From assembly GCA_012932295.1 (NCBI GenBank), contig JAAONU010000001.1, positions 8,951,104 to 9,015,103 on the forward strand: 64,000 bases of DNA. The letters are read 5' to 3'. A program made the position numbers and the translations under genes. The DNA is from Cyclina sinensis. Lineage: Eukaryota > Mollusca > Bivalvia > Venerida > Veneridae. Under the pieces are notes generated by a model. That model worked only from the letters and a program-made list of their open reading frames with translations. It made no database searches and had not been told where the DNA came from. Within the stretch, counting starts at the first letter, position 1; every line of letters starts with the position of its first letter. This document shows, piece after piece, positions 12,246 to 23,334 of the stretch.

Positions 12246-12977
12246 TCAGAAAGATCAATTTATCAATATAAGGTGAAGTATAAGAGTAATACACCAAAGT
12301 AAAGTGTAAAAACCAGTTTAGTTTAAAACCTTAATAACAAACAATTTTCAAGTAAATTTTGGGCGTGCATATTAAGGACATGGACCTGTTAAGTGGGAGA
12401 TCATTGAAAGTTAGTTATAATTACGGTATAAACTCGATCTAAATCAGCATTCAAAACTTGTGTTTGACTCCATTAAACTGTCTGCCATTTGATACACAAT
12501 TAGTTCCTCTTTCAACAAGTCTGTTAGCAAACACGAGTGACAATACTTTCTTGCTATTTTGCAAACTGTAGAAAATTTAAATAGAAGTATGTTTTGTGAC
12601 TGTCAAATCTAAACTGTTTGCAAACTTTTTTACCCTACAATTACATTGAGAAATTAAGAACTTTTAAATACCATATCTGTGCTAATCTATGTAATGCAAT
12701 ATATCTTACTTCAACAGATTTGTTAAAGGGTGCGTCCTTCGTTGTAATGTGATGCTGATAAATAGGTTTAGAGTTTAGGTATGCTGATATAACAACATCC
12801 ACACCAAACATAGGTATATAGCTTTAGAAATACAAAGAAGCTTTTGATAATCACGAAGCTTGTGAAATACCAAGCATTTATGGAAATACCAAGCAGCTGA
12901 AGAAGCCATCTATTCAAGCGCGCCCCAGAATTTGTGTGGTGGGGGCGATTTCAACTGTTGTAGGATTAAAATTTATT
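12246..12977. other. Non-coding stretch
   Basis: Only a small duplication (ATACCAAGCA at about 12868 and 12886) was noticed. Confidence 0.4.
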
Positions 12978-13118
12978 TTCGATCAATTGTCGTAGTGTTA
13001 CAAATTACTTTCGATCAGTTGTCGTAGTCTCAGTGTCGACGAACTGACGTATTCGACCAATTGTCATATTCGACAAACTGTCGTATTCGACGAGATGTCT
13101 TTCGACGAAATGTCGTGC
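12978..13118. repeat. Degenerate array of palindromic 17-mers (TTCGACNAANTGTCGTA)
   Basis: About seven units such as TTCGATCAATTGTCGTAG, TTCGACCAATTGTCATA, TTCGACAAACTGTCGTA and TTCGACGAAATGTCGTG follow each other. Each is itself close to a palindrome (CGACA...TGTCG). The stretch is more CpG-rich than its surroundings. Confidence 0.8.
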
Positions 13119-13258
13119 ACCGGAGGAAACACCAATCAGCTGTGGAATTTCAAGACTGAAACCAAATGCATTAGTTATGCAGTACCTTAAAAGAAAATGA
13201 TTTAAGTTCTCAATTTAAGATTTTTTCTATGAACCAATTTTTCTGTGAAAACACTTAT

Positions 13259-13573
13259 ACAACTAGAGCTATCACTAAATGTGATTAATACCCCTGTAAG
13301 ACTGCTTCGGAACTGAGGAAGTTATTAGTACATGTAACAGAATACATTATAGAATTGAAATAGAGTTATGGTTGTTGGGCAATTAAAGATAGTTGTGGTT
13401 CTTGTACATTGATTTCCTTTCACTGTGGTTGACCATTGTATGAAGTTGCATTGAATTCAAACCATTAGTTTTCAAATTATACTCCGGACAAGGAATTTGC
13501 AACAGACCGCCCGACCGACCACCAGATGACTCCTATATACACCCCCTAAACTTCGTTTAGGGGCTATAAAAAA
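13259..13573 (+). mobile_element. Short array-less element with both terminal hairpins
   Basis: The 5' end reads ACAACTAGAGCTATCACTAA with a small hairpin (ATCAC 13271-13275, GTGAT 13281-13285), then the arm ATACCCCT. The 3' end has a GACCGCCCGACCGACC run and the hairpin CCCCTAAAC/GTTTAGGGG (13543-13563, nine perfect pairs, loop TTC), then CTATAAAAAA. The 5' arm (CCCCT) repeats the left arm of the 3' hairpin. At about 315 bp it is the smallest complete example of the design. Confidence 0.65.
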
Positions 13574-14057
13574 TGTATGAGAATTAGAACTACAGCTCTT
13601 AGTATGAGATTTGAACCTGAAAGCTGCCTTTCACTCGCTAAAATGTTTCCATCTGGCATTTTTTAGTTCATACACTAGCAAGACTTCAAGTAAACTAAGA
13701 AAACAAAACAATTAAAAATGATGAGATCAATGACAGTTTCTGACAAGGGATCATAAATGAATAAATATGGTAGCTATGCATCAAGTCATCGGGTACATTG
13801 AAATGATACCTGAAGGACAAAAATAAGGTCAAACATTTCAATTATCTAAAAAATTATCTTGTCAAATATGTTATGATACAAAAAGCACAAAAGCAACTAT
13901 GTCTGTAAACAGAGTTTTATATTTCTCATTTCCTGCTTTCAGATCTGAAAACGATAAAAATCATAACTGAAGTATTTGGCTATACATCCTGTTTTGACAT
14001 GCATTTTTATCATATCTATTTATAACAAGCATGTTTAAACTTACCATTCTTTTACTA
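13574..14057. other. Non-coding stretch
   Basis: No feature recognised. Confidence 0.4.
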
Positions 14058-14600
14058 ATAGTAAAGGGCCATGGTGGCCCTAAAGCGCTCTTCTAAATAT
14101 ATATACATGTAATATAATTTTATATTCTCAATTATATATGTACGAAGTATCCCCTATAGACATACAGTATAAGGAAATTAAGCCCAGTCTCTGGTGGCCA
14201 TGTTTTTTTTCACAGATCACAACAAATTTCTCAAATGATATAGAGAGTCACACAAAGAACCAAGGAATATTTGCTCAGCATTTTTTTTCAATTCAAGACA
14301 GCGATTTACGAGAAAACGGATCTTTAATGTTTCCCTTATAGACATATAAGGAAATATGTACATCCCTGGCAGGCATACCATTTCACAGATCACAATTAAT
14401 TTCAGAAATGATATAAAGGATTACACAAAGAACGACTGTAGCCAATAAATTTCAAATCAAGCTAACAATTTCTATAGACTAAAGAGAACAAGTTTCCCAT
14501 ATTGACATTTACGGAAAATTAGCACCGCCCCTGGCGGCCATGTTTTTACGGAGTGGTATAAATTTCACAATTTATATAAACGGTCCCCTAGGAAACAGGG
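14058..14600 (+). mobile_element. Array-type element, 5' hairpin and about three units
   Basis: The 5' hairpin GGGCCATGGTGGCCC (14066-14080, six pairs, loop TGG) is followed by TAAAGCGCTCTTCT, a variant of the ATCGCTCACCTGAG that follows it in other copies. Three units with TATAGACATA...AAGGAAAT and CTGGTGGCCATG-like blocks start near 14151, 14334 and 14497. No 3' hairpin was found; the element is cut off by the fold-back element that follows. Confidence 0.6.
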
Positions 14601-14601
14601 C

Positions 14602-14772
14602 CCTGCATATAGATCCTAATGATTCTTTTCTCAGATGTACAGTTTTTTTAACATTCGGGAAATAAAAGAGTTCGTAAAAATATGTTTGCTATCTTGAAAA
14701 GCGCATCAGTTTTCCCGAATGTTGGAAAATTCTGTAAATCTGACGAAAGAATCACCAGGGCTAGTGTGTAGG
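14602..14772. mobile_element. Fold-back MITE, arms of about 60 bp
   Basis: The arm 14602-14662 pairs with the inverted arm 14711-14772. Shared blocks (plus-strand and reverse-complement reading) are TGATTCTTT, TCAGAT, TACAG and AACATTCGGGAAA, with roughly 75-85% identity by eye. The spacer is about 48 bp. No protein is encoded. The whole would form one long hairpin, as expected of a non-autonomous inverted-repeat element or a small-RNA precursor. Confidence 0.75.
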
Positions 14773-14856
14773 ACAAAATTTTCAGTTTCGCATGCGCTAT
14801 ATACCATTAAAATTGATGAAGAAATAAAATATTTACAGCAGTTTTCTCTGCCTAAA

Positions 14857-14898
14857 TGACATCACTTACCACGTGATATGACCACACTGTATATAAAA
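14857..14898 (+). promoter_or_regulatory. Candidate core promoter: CRE-like site, E-box and TATA box
   Basis: Within 42 bp lie TGACATCA (14857-14864, CRE-like), a perfect E-box CACGTG (14870-14875) and a good TATA box TATATAAAA (14890-14898), followed by pyrimidine-rich sequence (CTCCCCTCGCCGTCTTAACTTTC). No coding exon was identified downstream before the repeats start near 15008, so the transcript, if any, is unknown. Chance occurrence in AT-rich DNA is possible. Confidence 0.25.
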
Positions 14899-15007
14899 CA
14901 TCTATGCTCCCCTCGCCGTCTTAACTTTCTATGTTATTCTTCTTGAGCTATTGATATAAAATTGTTTTAAAGTGCAGTGATCATGACCACTGAGTCCAAA
15001 ATCAAAA

Positions 15008-15560
15008 GTGCTCGTCTATTTAACATGCCCAACCATCTTGTAAAATTTCGGGTTCTGGGTTCAGCCAATCATGAGTTATTTCATCGTCGGGAACCACGTT
15101 CGATCCATTCTGTTTCCATCTATTTATCGGTAATGTAGTAGTACCAAATACGTACCTGGGGTAACCGACGATGGCGTTTTTTTTAATCTTTTTTTTTAAT
15201 GCCCGTCTGAAAAAATGCAGGGGTCCTGTGATCTTGACCTTTCTCACGGTGGACCTAAAATCTAATGTTCATCTACTCGTCATGCCAAACCATCCTGTAA
15301 ATTTTGAGGACCCTTATTCAGTTGATCATGAGTTTTTTATGGGGCTGATTTCAAAATTTAAACCCCTTTAAGCTAAATCTTTGAACCAAATTAATAAATA
15401 TAATCTACTTGTCATTCTAATCCATGGTAAAAATTTTGAAAATCCTTGGTTAAGTTGCTGGAAACCATTTTCAAAGTGCAGGCCGCTGTGAGTTTGACCT
15501 TTGACTCATTGAAGTCACTTGGCTTATGTGTTCTCAAGTTAACTTATTGATCAGAAACCG
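15008..15560 (+). repeat. Decayed repeat units, same family as 39.1-39.8 kb
   Basis: Blocks such as CTCGTCATGCCAAACCATCC and GTAAATTTTGAGGACCC recur near 15009, 15258 and 15400. They match blocks near 39200 and 39720 (ATCATGCAAACCATCCTGTA, CACCATCCTGTAAATTTTGA). No terminal hairpins were found. Confidence 0.6.
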
Positions 15561-15984
15561 TTTGGTTTACAGACCAAAAGACTTGTACAAAGCTATATAC
15601 CTTCACTTCTTTGGAATGTTGGTTCAATGAAGCAGCCATCGAGAGGGATTTACATATATATAGTTGCGAGACCATGCTTCCAAATCAACGTAAAATCAAA
15701 GACCAAAAAGGTTCTTGATAAATTAAATAGGCTGAAATATAAAGCGAAATGGCTGTATTTATACAATGTAAAATCATTTTTTAAGAATTTGATTGATTCT
15801 TGATTTATTCATTTTTTTTACGAAAGTAACATTTGAAAGTACAAACATTTTGAATGTGGTGGTCATGATCTACTGACCTCCCCTCAGAGTTGATGTTCAA
15901 GTACTGGATTATCAATGATTAATGACATAATTCTTCAATAAAGTACGATTTTAATTCTGCTAAGAAAACTGTGAAGAAATTAAA
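15561..15984. other. Non-coding stretch
   Basis: Nothing recognised. Confidence 0.4.
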
Positions 15985-17006
15985 AAGATGGTCAAAATGG
16001 TCCTATATCGCTTACCTGATCACCAAGTGAAAAATTCTGACAAAGTTTCGTGATGATTGGGTAGAAAATGAGGGCCTCAGGAGTGTTATTTTTTCTAGAA
16101 TTAAACTTAGTGACTTAGTTTCCGACCCAACATGACCCATATAAAAGAATTAACATTTCACCAAGAAAAACATTCTGACAAAGTTTCATGATGATTGGAT
16201 GGAAACAATGGCCTCTAGAGTGTTCACAAGTTTTTTTTTTAGGATTTGACCTGGTGACCGAGTTTTTTTTCTCAACATGACCCATACATGAACAGTGTCT
16301 AGAAGTCATCAAGTCAAAATTCTGACAAAGATTCATGATAATTAAACTGGAATTGTGGCCTCCAAAATGTTCACAAAATGTTTCTAGTATATGATCTGGT
16401 GACTTAGGTTTTTACCCATCATGACCCATATTTAAAAAAAATCTAGCAATCATCAAAAATTCTTGCAAGTTTTCTTGGTATTTGATTTTGAAAATGTAGC
16501 CTCTAGAAAGTTCACATACTTTTTCTAGGATATGACCTGGTGCCCTAGTTTTTGACCCCAAAGAAAACATATATAAAGAAAGCCTAGAAATCATCAAGGC
16601 AAACATTCTGACTAATTTTCAAGATATTAAGTCTAAAAATGTGGCTTCTAGAGTGTTCACAAGGTTTTACTACGATTCTACGATTTGTCCTAGATTTGGA
16701 CCCTACAAAGAAACACAGAAATCTTTCAGACAATACTGAAAAAGTTTCACATTGACTGGATGGGATTTTTGGCCTTCAGAGTATTCACAAGGAATGTGGC
16801 TAAAATCAGCTATTCTAAGATCCATGGTGCTATATGGCTGATTTTCGAAAGGAACCAATATTTTATAGATATACAAGTTGTATGCAAGTTTGGTCAAAAT
16901 CAAATTAAAAATGTGGTCTCTATCACAGCCACAGGAAATTTTTGACGGACGGACGAAGTGTGATCACAAAAGCTCGCCTTATTATGAAGTGTCAGGTGAG
17001 CTAAAA
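15985..17006 (+). mobile_element. Array-type element with 3' hairpin (class GCTCACC)
   Basis: It begins with GGTCAAAATGGTCC, then TATATCGCTTACCTGA, a decayed form of the standard 5' end, and continues with units containing TGACAAAGTTTCATGATGAT and CTCTAGAGTGTTCACAAG. The 3' end is typical: GACGGACGGACGAAG, then GTGATCACAAAAGCTCGCC, then the hairpin AGCTCGCC/GGTGAGCT (16971-17002) and AAAAA. Units are roughly 130-150 bp. No protein is encoded. Confidence 0.75.
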
Positions 17007-17735
17007 AGTAATCATAAAAAAATATTTCGCTAAAAATTCTTTTATTCACATGTAGACAAAGGATCGAGCAACCCTTTCAACAATTAAAACACAGTATTGA
17101 ACACTTATTACTTTAAGGTACTTAACAACGGTAATAAGAAACAAGCCTGTGTATGCAAGAAGACTCGAAGGATGTATTTTCTAACAAACAAGACAAGTTG
17201 TAATGACATAAAGTTAAGTGTAAGCTCTAACTTTGTCCTGAAAATGCTGAAAAAAATGAATTCAACAATTTTCTTCATTTCCTCAACATCCATAAGCATA
17301 TTTAAATCATCGCATGTGGTAATACCAGTTGATTCAAGCAAAATTTTATGCATTTTGAAATGACCTTAATTATATTATTACCATGCATTCAATGAACAAT
17401 CGTCATCAGTTAATTAAACTGAGTAACAATAAGGTTTCATTCATGAAATTGTGGCCATTTTTATAGAAATCAATAAAACCTAAGCTGAACATTATCAGTT
17501 AATCAAATAACGCTCACAATTCCGTAATGATAGCATTGTAAACACTGGAGAAACTCATGTTACTGAATACAGTGTGTATTGTGTACTTTTCATCTAATAA
17601 AATATTTTTATAAAGTAATAACCAAACACTGTTGAATGATAAAATACTGCTGGGTATTTCATAACAGCTAATTTTCTGTACGAATACATGATATTCACAG
17701 AGTTTTCTACTGATTTTGAAGGCGACAATTTATTA
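17007..17735. other. Non-coding stretch
   Basis: Overlapping open frames on both strands (17097-17363) are low-complexity and lack splice or homology support. Confidence 0.4.
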
Positions 17736-17737
17736 TA

Positions 17738-18330
17738 CAGGGTGTTTCATAATATCTGATACACTTTCAAATGAATGTCTTTTCTTTAATAAGACAGATT
17801 GCAAAGTTATTCTTACAAAAAAATGACAAGGAGACTTCACCGTCTTATATGTATCATCAAATACGGGAAAACACTGACGTAATGACGACATCAATGATGT
17901 CATCAGTTGATTTTATATTACGAAATGGCGCTGTCCATGGAAAAATGACAGGACATCATAAAGCCGTTCCGTAATTCTGTTACAAGAAGAATGAGAAAAC
18001 TGTACCCTAACCTAGTGATAAGACAGTGACAACTGCACATGAAAACCAAAAGATCATTAATGGCACACGCAGATCTGTCATCAAAACCTTCATGAAACGT
18101 GTGGAGATGCTGCGACGTCAAAATGGACGTCATTTTAAGTTTATGCTATAAAGGTGACGTCTTTTCAAGAGGTAATTACTCTCTTGTAGATAATCACAAT
18201 CTATCAAGTAGTATATGTACAAAAATGTCTAACTATTACCTTTAATACGGTAATTTGTTATTTCTTTTCAACATCGGATTAAAAGTGTGTCAATGACTTG
18301 AAAATGAATCATATAATATGAAACACCTTG
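17738..18330. mobile_element. 593-bp inverted-repeat DNA transposon remnant with TA target duplication
   Basis: The left end CAGGGTGTTTCATAATATCT and the right end, read inverted, CAAGGTGTTTCATATTATAT match over about 35 bp, extending through TGATACACTTTCAA and TGATTCATTTTCAA. The element is flanked by TA on both sides (17736-17737 and 18331-18332), as expected of Tc1/mariner-type insertion. The interior (a 67-codon frame at 17771-17974) shows no transposase motif, so it is non-autonomous. Confidence 0.8.
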
Positions 18331-18332
18331 TA

Positions 18333-18915
18333 CAATACTGAGAAAAAAGTTTTACATGCTCCCAATCCTCTGTACCTACAAAGGGAACTCGAAGTTGAAG
18401 CTTCAGGCTATCCCGATCTTCAACCACGCCCAGTGACTGATTATTTTTCTTACTAACTCACTAATGGAACAAAAAAAAAACTAACAAACGCAAAACATAT
18501 TTGGAACTTTTTTATGCCTATTCGATCACGCATGAAAACCGCATAACAAACAAATTTCCAATACACAATATTCAACATGGCGGTGACACAGTAAAAATGG
18601 ATTAAAAATAAATATATTACGTAGGTTTAAACATCAGAAATGAGTAAAGTTGATGGATTAAAATGATTTAAATGCAAATAAGCCAGAGGACATGTGATTT
18701 TAAGTGTAAACACAGATAAATTTAAAAAGTCAACGCTCGAAATTCACTGAAATAATACAAAAAGCAGTTCGCATTCTAAAGCCATTCGAGATAAGCCCAT
18801 GTGAGATAAGATTTTCCACCACGGCTATTTTAGTAACATTTTCGGACTTTTCAGTGAGAAAAAGTTTTACATGCTCCCAGTCCTCTACAAAGGAAAACTC
18901 GAAGGTGAAGCTAGG
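18333..18915 (+). repeat. Direct repeats of about 60 bp flanking 450 bp
   Basis: GAGAAAAAAGTTTTACATGC, TCCCAATCCTCT, ACAAAGG and AACTCGAAG at 18341-18400 recur at 18855-18912 (GAGAAAAAGTTTTACATGCT, CCCAGTCCTCTACAAAGG, AACTCGAAGGTGAAGC). The DNA between them is not recognised. The block may be a larger duplicated repeat or an element with long direct ends. Confidence 0.6.
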
Positions 18916-18959
18916 GAAGTGGACTTAATTTCTAGGTATTCCACGCTGAGTAATATCCT

Positions 18960-21030
18960 GGATGTTTGCAAAAGATATATGCTCCCCTTGCGCCTTATCC
19001 CTAGAGGCAGCCATGAAGTCTTGAAGAGCTAGTACCAAGCATTCTATAGTTATTGTTTGGAAACCATATTGCTATTCAAGGACATTGTGACCATGGCCTT
19101 TGACCTGGTGACCTGAAAAGCTAAAGGGCTCGTCTACAAGTCATGAACAACTTATATACAAAGTTTGAGGAAGATGGGCCCAAGCGTTCTACTCTTATTC
19201 ATCGGAAACCATTTTTCTTTTCAAGGTCACTGTGACCATTGACCTTTGACCTGGTGACCTGAAGAATGATAGTTGTCATCTACAGATCATGACAAACCTA
19301 TATACTAAGTCTGACGAACCTGGGCCCAAGGATTCCCTAGATATTCAGCAGAAATTGTTTTGCTTTTCCAGGTTACTGTGACCTTGACCTTTGATCTTAC
19401 AACCCTAGAAACTACATGGGTCATGTAATTGTCATGACATACCTACCTATGAAGTTTTGAGGAGCTGGGCCCAAGTATTCCATAGTAATTGATCGGACAC
19501 TATTTTACTATACAAGGTCACTGTGACCTTGACCTTTTACATGAAAAGCTATAGGAGACATCTACTGGTCATGGCCAATCTATATACCAAGTTTGAGGAA
19601 CCTGGGTCCAAGAATTCTAAAGTTATAAATTGGACATCATTTTGCTTTTCAATGTCACTGTGACTTTGGCCCTTGACCTGGTGACCTGGAAAAACCTAGG
19701 GGTCATCTACTAGTCATGACCAACCTACAAACTACGTTTGAAGAACCTGGGACCAAGGGTTCTTAAGTGACTGGAACCCGTTTTGCTGACCAAGGTCTCT
19801 CTGACCTTGATCTTTAACATGGTAAAGTGAAAAACTACAGGGGTCATCTACTGGTCATGACTAACCTACACACTAAGTTTGAAGAACCTGGGACTGAGGG
19901 TTCTAAAATTATTGATTGAAACCCGTTTTGCTGACCAAGGTCACTCTGACCTTGATCTTTAACATGGTAAAGTGAAAAACTACAGGGGTCATCTACTGGT
20001 CATGACCAACCTACACACTATGTATGAAGAACCTGGGACCAAGCCTCCTATTGTAATTGATCAGAAACTGTTTTGCTCTTAATGATTCTGTGACCTTGAC
20101 CTTTGACCTGGTGATGTAAAAACTATAGGGGTCATTTACTGATCATGACTGGACCTACACACAAAGTTTGAAGAACCTGGGACCAAGGGTTCTAAAGTTA
20201 TTAATTGGAAACTGATTTGCTATTCAAGGTCACTCTGACCTTGACCTTTGACCTTGTGACCTGAAAAATAATAGAAGACAACTACTGGACATTATCAACC
20301 TACATACTAAGTTTAAACAGCCTGAGACCAAGGTTTCTTAAGTTAATGATCGGAAACCGTTTTGCTATTCTAGGTCACTGTGACCTTGACCTTTGACCTG
20401 GCGGTGTAAAAAAACGATAGAGGTCATTTAATTGTCATGACCAACCTACACACTAAATTTGAACAACCTGGGACCAAGGGTTCTATAGTTATTGATCGAA
20501 AACTGTTTTGCTCTTCAAGGTCCCTGTGACCTTGACCTTTAACCTGGTGACCTAACAACTGTAGGGGTCATCTACTGGTCATGATCAACCTACATACTAA
20601 GATTGAACAACCTGGGACCAAGGATTCTATAATTATTGATCGGAGACCATTTTGCTATTCAAGGTCACTGTGACCTTGACTTTTGACCTGGTGATGTGAA
20701 AAAACTATAGTAGTCATCTACTGAGCATGACCAACCTATGTACTTAGTTGAAATAACCTGAGACCAAGCGTTCTATAATTATCGATGGGAAACCATTTTG
20801 CTATTCAAGGTCATTGTGACTTTGACCTTTGATCTGGTGATCTGAAAAACTATAGAGGTCATCTACTGGTCATGATCAACCTACTTACCAAGTCAGAGGA
20901 AGGTGGGTTCAAGGATTCTCTAGATATTGATCGGAAACCCAAGTGTCTACCGACTGACGGACCAGCTGACATTTGCAAAACTATATGTCACCTCATCTTC
21001 GAGGATGGGGGGTGGGGGAGGATAAAAATG
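18960..21030 (+). mobile_element. Array-type element: about 13 units of 145 bp with nuclear-receptor motifs
   Basis: Units of about 145 bp run from about 19031 to 20940. A typical unit reads AAGTTTGAAGAACCTGGGAC, CAAGGGTTCT, TTGATCGGAAACCGTTTTGC, AAGGTCACTGTGACCTTGAC, CTTTGACCTGGTGACCTGAA, then ACTATAGGGGTCATCTACTG and GTCATGACCAACC. Perfect GGTCAnnnTGACC palindromes start at 19225, 19516, 19939, 20228, 20373 and 20663, at multiples of about 141-146 bp. The 3' end has CGACTGACGGACCAGCTGAC and a weak hairpin (CCTCATCTTCGAGGATGGGG). No protein is encoded. Receptor binding is inferred from motif knowledge only. Confidence 0.75.
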
Positions 21031-21110
21031 TAGCCTCTAGAGTATTAGTAAGGTTTTTTTATGTTTTGACCCTGTGACATAGTTTTGATTCCAGATAATC
21101 CATATTTATC

Positions 21111-22035
21111 CCCCCGCCAAAGGCGGAGGAGATATTAGGAATGCCCTTCGTCCGTCCGTGCGTCCGTGTGTCCGTGCGTCCGTGTGTCTGTGCGTCCGTC
21201 CGAAACAATTTTGTCCGGAGCATAACTCCAAAACTACTTGACGGATTTTATTCAAACTTCATACACTGACAGAGCACATTGGTAGGTAGTGCAGTGTGCA
21301 AGTCCAATAACTCTACCTTGCCTTTTTTTAGAGTTATTCCGCTTTATCAAATTTACTTTATAAATTTTGTCCGGAGCATAACTCCAAAACTGCTTGAGGG
21401 ATTTTATTCAAACTTCATACACTGACAGAGCACATTGGTAGGTAGTGCAGTGTGCAAGTCCAATAACTCTACCTTGCCTATTTTTTAGAGTTATTCTTTT
21501 TTATCAGAATTACTTGATAAATTTTGTCCGGAGCATAACTCCAAAACTGCTTGAGGGATTTTATTCAAACTTCATACACTGACAGAGCACATTGGTAGGT
21601 AGTGCAGTGTGCAAGTCCAATAATTCTACCTTGCCTATTTTTTAGAGTTATTCTTTTTTATCAGAATTACTTGATAAATTTTGTCCGGAGCATAACTCCA
21701 AAACTACTTGAGGGATTTTATTCAAACTCAGTACACTGACAGAGCACATTGGTAGGTAGTGCAATGTGCAAGTCCAATAACTCTACCTTGCTTATTTTTA
21801 GAGTTATTCCCCTTTATCAGAATTACTTGATAAATTTTGTCCAGAGCATAACTCTAAAACTACTTGAGGGAAGTTATTCAAACTTCATACACTGACAGAG
21901 CACATTAATAGGTAGTGCAGTGTGCAAGTTCAATAACTCTACCTTGCCTATTTTTTAGAGTTATTCCCCTTTATCAGATTTACTTGTTTACATTTTAAAA
22001 ATCCCAGCATATACATGTTTATCTAATTCTTGAAT
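21111..22035 (-). mobile_element. Array-type element, 157-bp units, minus orientation
   Basis: It opens with the hairpin CCCCCGCC/GGCGGAGG (21111-21129, one mismatch), then GATATTAGGAATG and a CGTCCGTCCGTGCGTCCGTG run, the mirror image of a 3' end. Five units follow, anchored on GTCCGGAGCATAACTCCAAA at 21213, 21369, 21526, 21683 and 21839 (the last reads GTCCAGAG), that is every 156-157 bp. The units are highly similar, indicating recent array growth. Confidence 0.8.
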
Positions 22036-22052
22036 TCTTGAACTTATTATCC

Positions 22053-22400
22053 CCGCGAAAGGAGGAGGGGATATTAGAAATGGTCTCTATCCGTCCGTGC
22101 GTGCGTCCATTCCAGTTTTGTCGGGAGCATAACTCCAAAAGTACTTGAGTGATTTTCTTCAAACTTCATATACTGAAAGAGCACATTTGGAGGAGGTACA
22201 GTGTGTAAGAATAATAACTCTACTTTGCCTACTTTTAGAATTATTCCCCTTTATCAGATTTAATTGAAAAACTTTGTCCGAAGCATAACTCAAAAAGTGC
22301 TTGAGCGATTTTCTTCAAACTTAATACACTGACATAGCACATTGGTAGGAAGTGCAGTTTGCAAGAACAATAACTCTACCTTGCCTATTTTTTGTGGGAT
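22053..22400 (-). mobile_element. Second, more decayed copy of the 157-bp-unit element
   Basis: CCCCGCGAAAGGAGGAGGGG, then ATATTAGAAATGG and CCGTCCGTGCGTGCGTCC, repeats the start of the preceding element. Two diverged units follow (TTGTCGGGAGCATAACTCCA at about 22118 and TTGTCCGAAGCATAACTC at about 22275), then the family is lost. Confidence 0.7.
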
Positions 22401-22989
22401 TTTCTTCAAACATTATTACATTGAGTGTTTGAAAGTACAACCTTCAGGTAGCTTCTTCCCAGCGGGGGGATTAACCATGTGTAACATGGCTCTTGTTCAA
22501 ACTGGACGTAGATATCATCAAGACAAACATTCTGACAAGTTTTTATGCCATTTCGACAAAAAATAATATCAAGAGTGTTTACAAAGTATTTTGAACTCCA
22601 TGACCTAGTTTTTGATCCCAAGTTGACCAATATTCAAACTGGATTAAGATATCATCAAGCCAAACTCACTGACAAAATTTTATGACATTTGGAAAAATGA
22701 GTGGCTTCTAGAGTGTGAACAAGTTTTTTTCAATGTTTTTACCCAGTGACATGTTTTTTTATTTATTCATATATTTTCTTTTTTTTTACTCCATATGACT
22801 CATATTTAAATACGACCTAGATATCATCATGACAAACATTCTGACAAGTTCTCAAGCCATTTGGACAAACAAAGGCTTCTAGAGGGCTAACCAGGTAAAT
22901 CTGTGTTTTGACCCTATGGCCTAGCTTTTGATTCCAGATAATCCATATTCGAATTTAAACTAGATGTAATTAAGACAAATATTCTCAAT
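22401..22989 (+). repeat. Decayed units of the GACCTAGTTTTTGA family
   Basis: Blocks like ATATCATCAAGACAAACATT, CTGACAAGTTTT, CTTCTAGAGTGT and TTGATCCCAAGTTGACC recur at intervals of about 150 bp. The same family makes up the elements at 15985 and 47534. The ends are lost. Confidence 0.6.
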
Positions 22990-23330
22990 GCATTGCTGCA
23001 TTCGATTTTGATATTTGTATTGTGTACTTCATCAATTTATATTCTATATCGTTTCATTTATGTTCAATATTTTCCTATGTATAATGTATAATTTGTATTT
23101 GTATTTGATAATTTCTTTATTTCTATTCTATAATTTTTATTTGTATTGTATAATATCAATTTATATTCTATATCATTTCATTGTGTTCAATATTTTCCTA
23201 TTTATCTTGTATAATTTTTATTTGTATTTGAATTTTGTTTGTTTGTGTTCTATAAATTCAGTTTTGTATTTGAATTGTATATATCTTATTTGTATTGTAT
23301 ACTTCCTATTTATTTTCTCTAAATAAGCCT
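22990..23330. repeat. AT-rich minisatellite (TATTCTATATC / TATTTGTATT)
   Basis: A block of about 124 bp is present twice (ATCAATTTATATTCTATATC at 23031 and 23155, each followed by TTCAATATTTTCCTAT), and itself consists of shorter TATTTGTATTGTATAAT-like units. The 103-codon open frame through it is a product of the repeat. Confidence 0.7.
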
Positions 23331-23334
23331 ATGT

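Noticed and set aside
16938..17010. Rho-independent terminator
   Set aside because: Hairpin plus A-run belongs to the end of an interspersed element in a eukaryotic genome; a bacterial terminator is not applicable.
19031..20940. A CRISPR-like array or a centromeric satellite
   Set aside because: Units are long, diverged and without unique spacers, and the array is short with element-type ends; eukaryotic context.
23015..23326. 103-codon open frame rich in Leu, Ile, Tyr and Phe, like a membrane protein
   Set aside because: It lies wholly in an AT-rich minisatellite; the composition comes from TATTTGTAT-type repeats.
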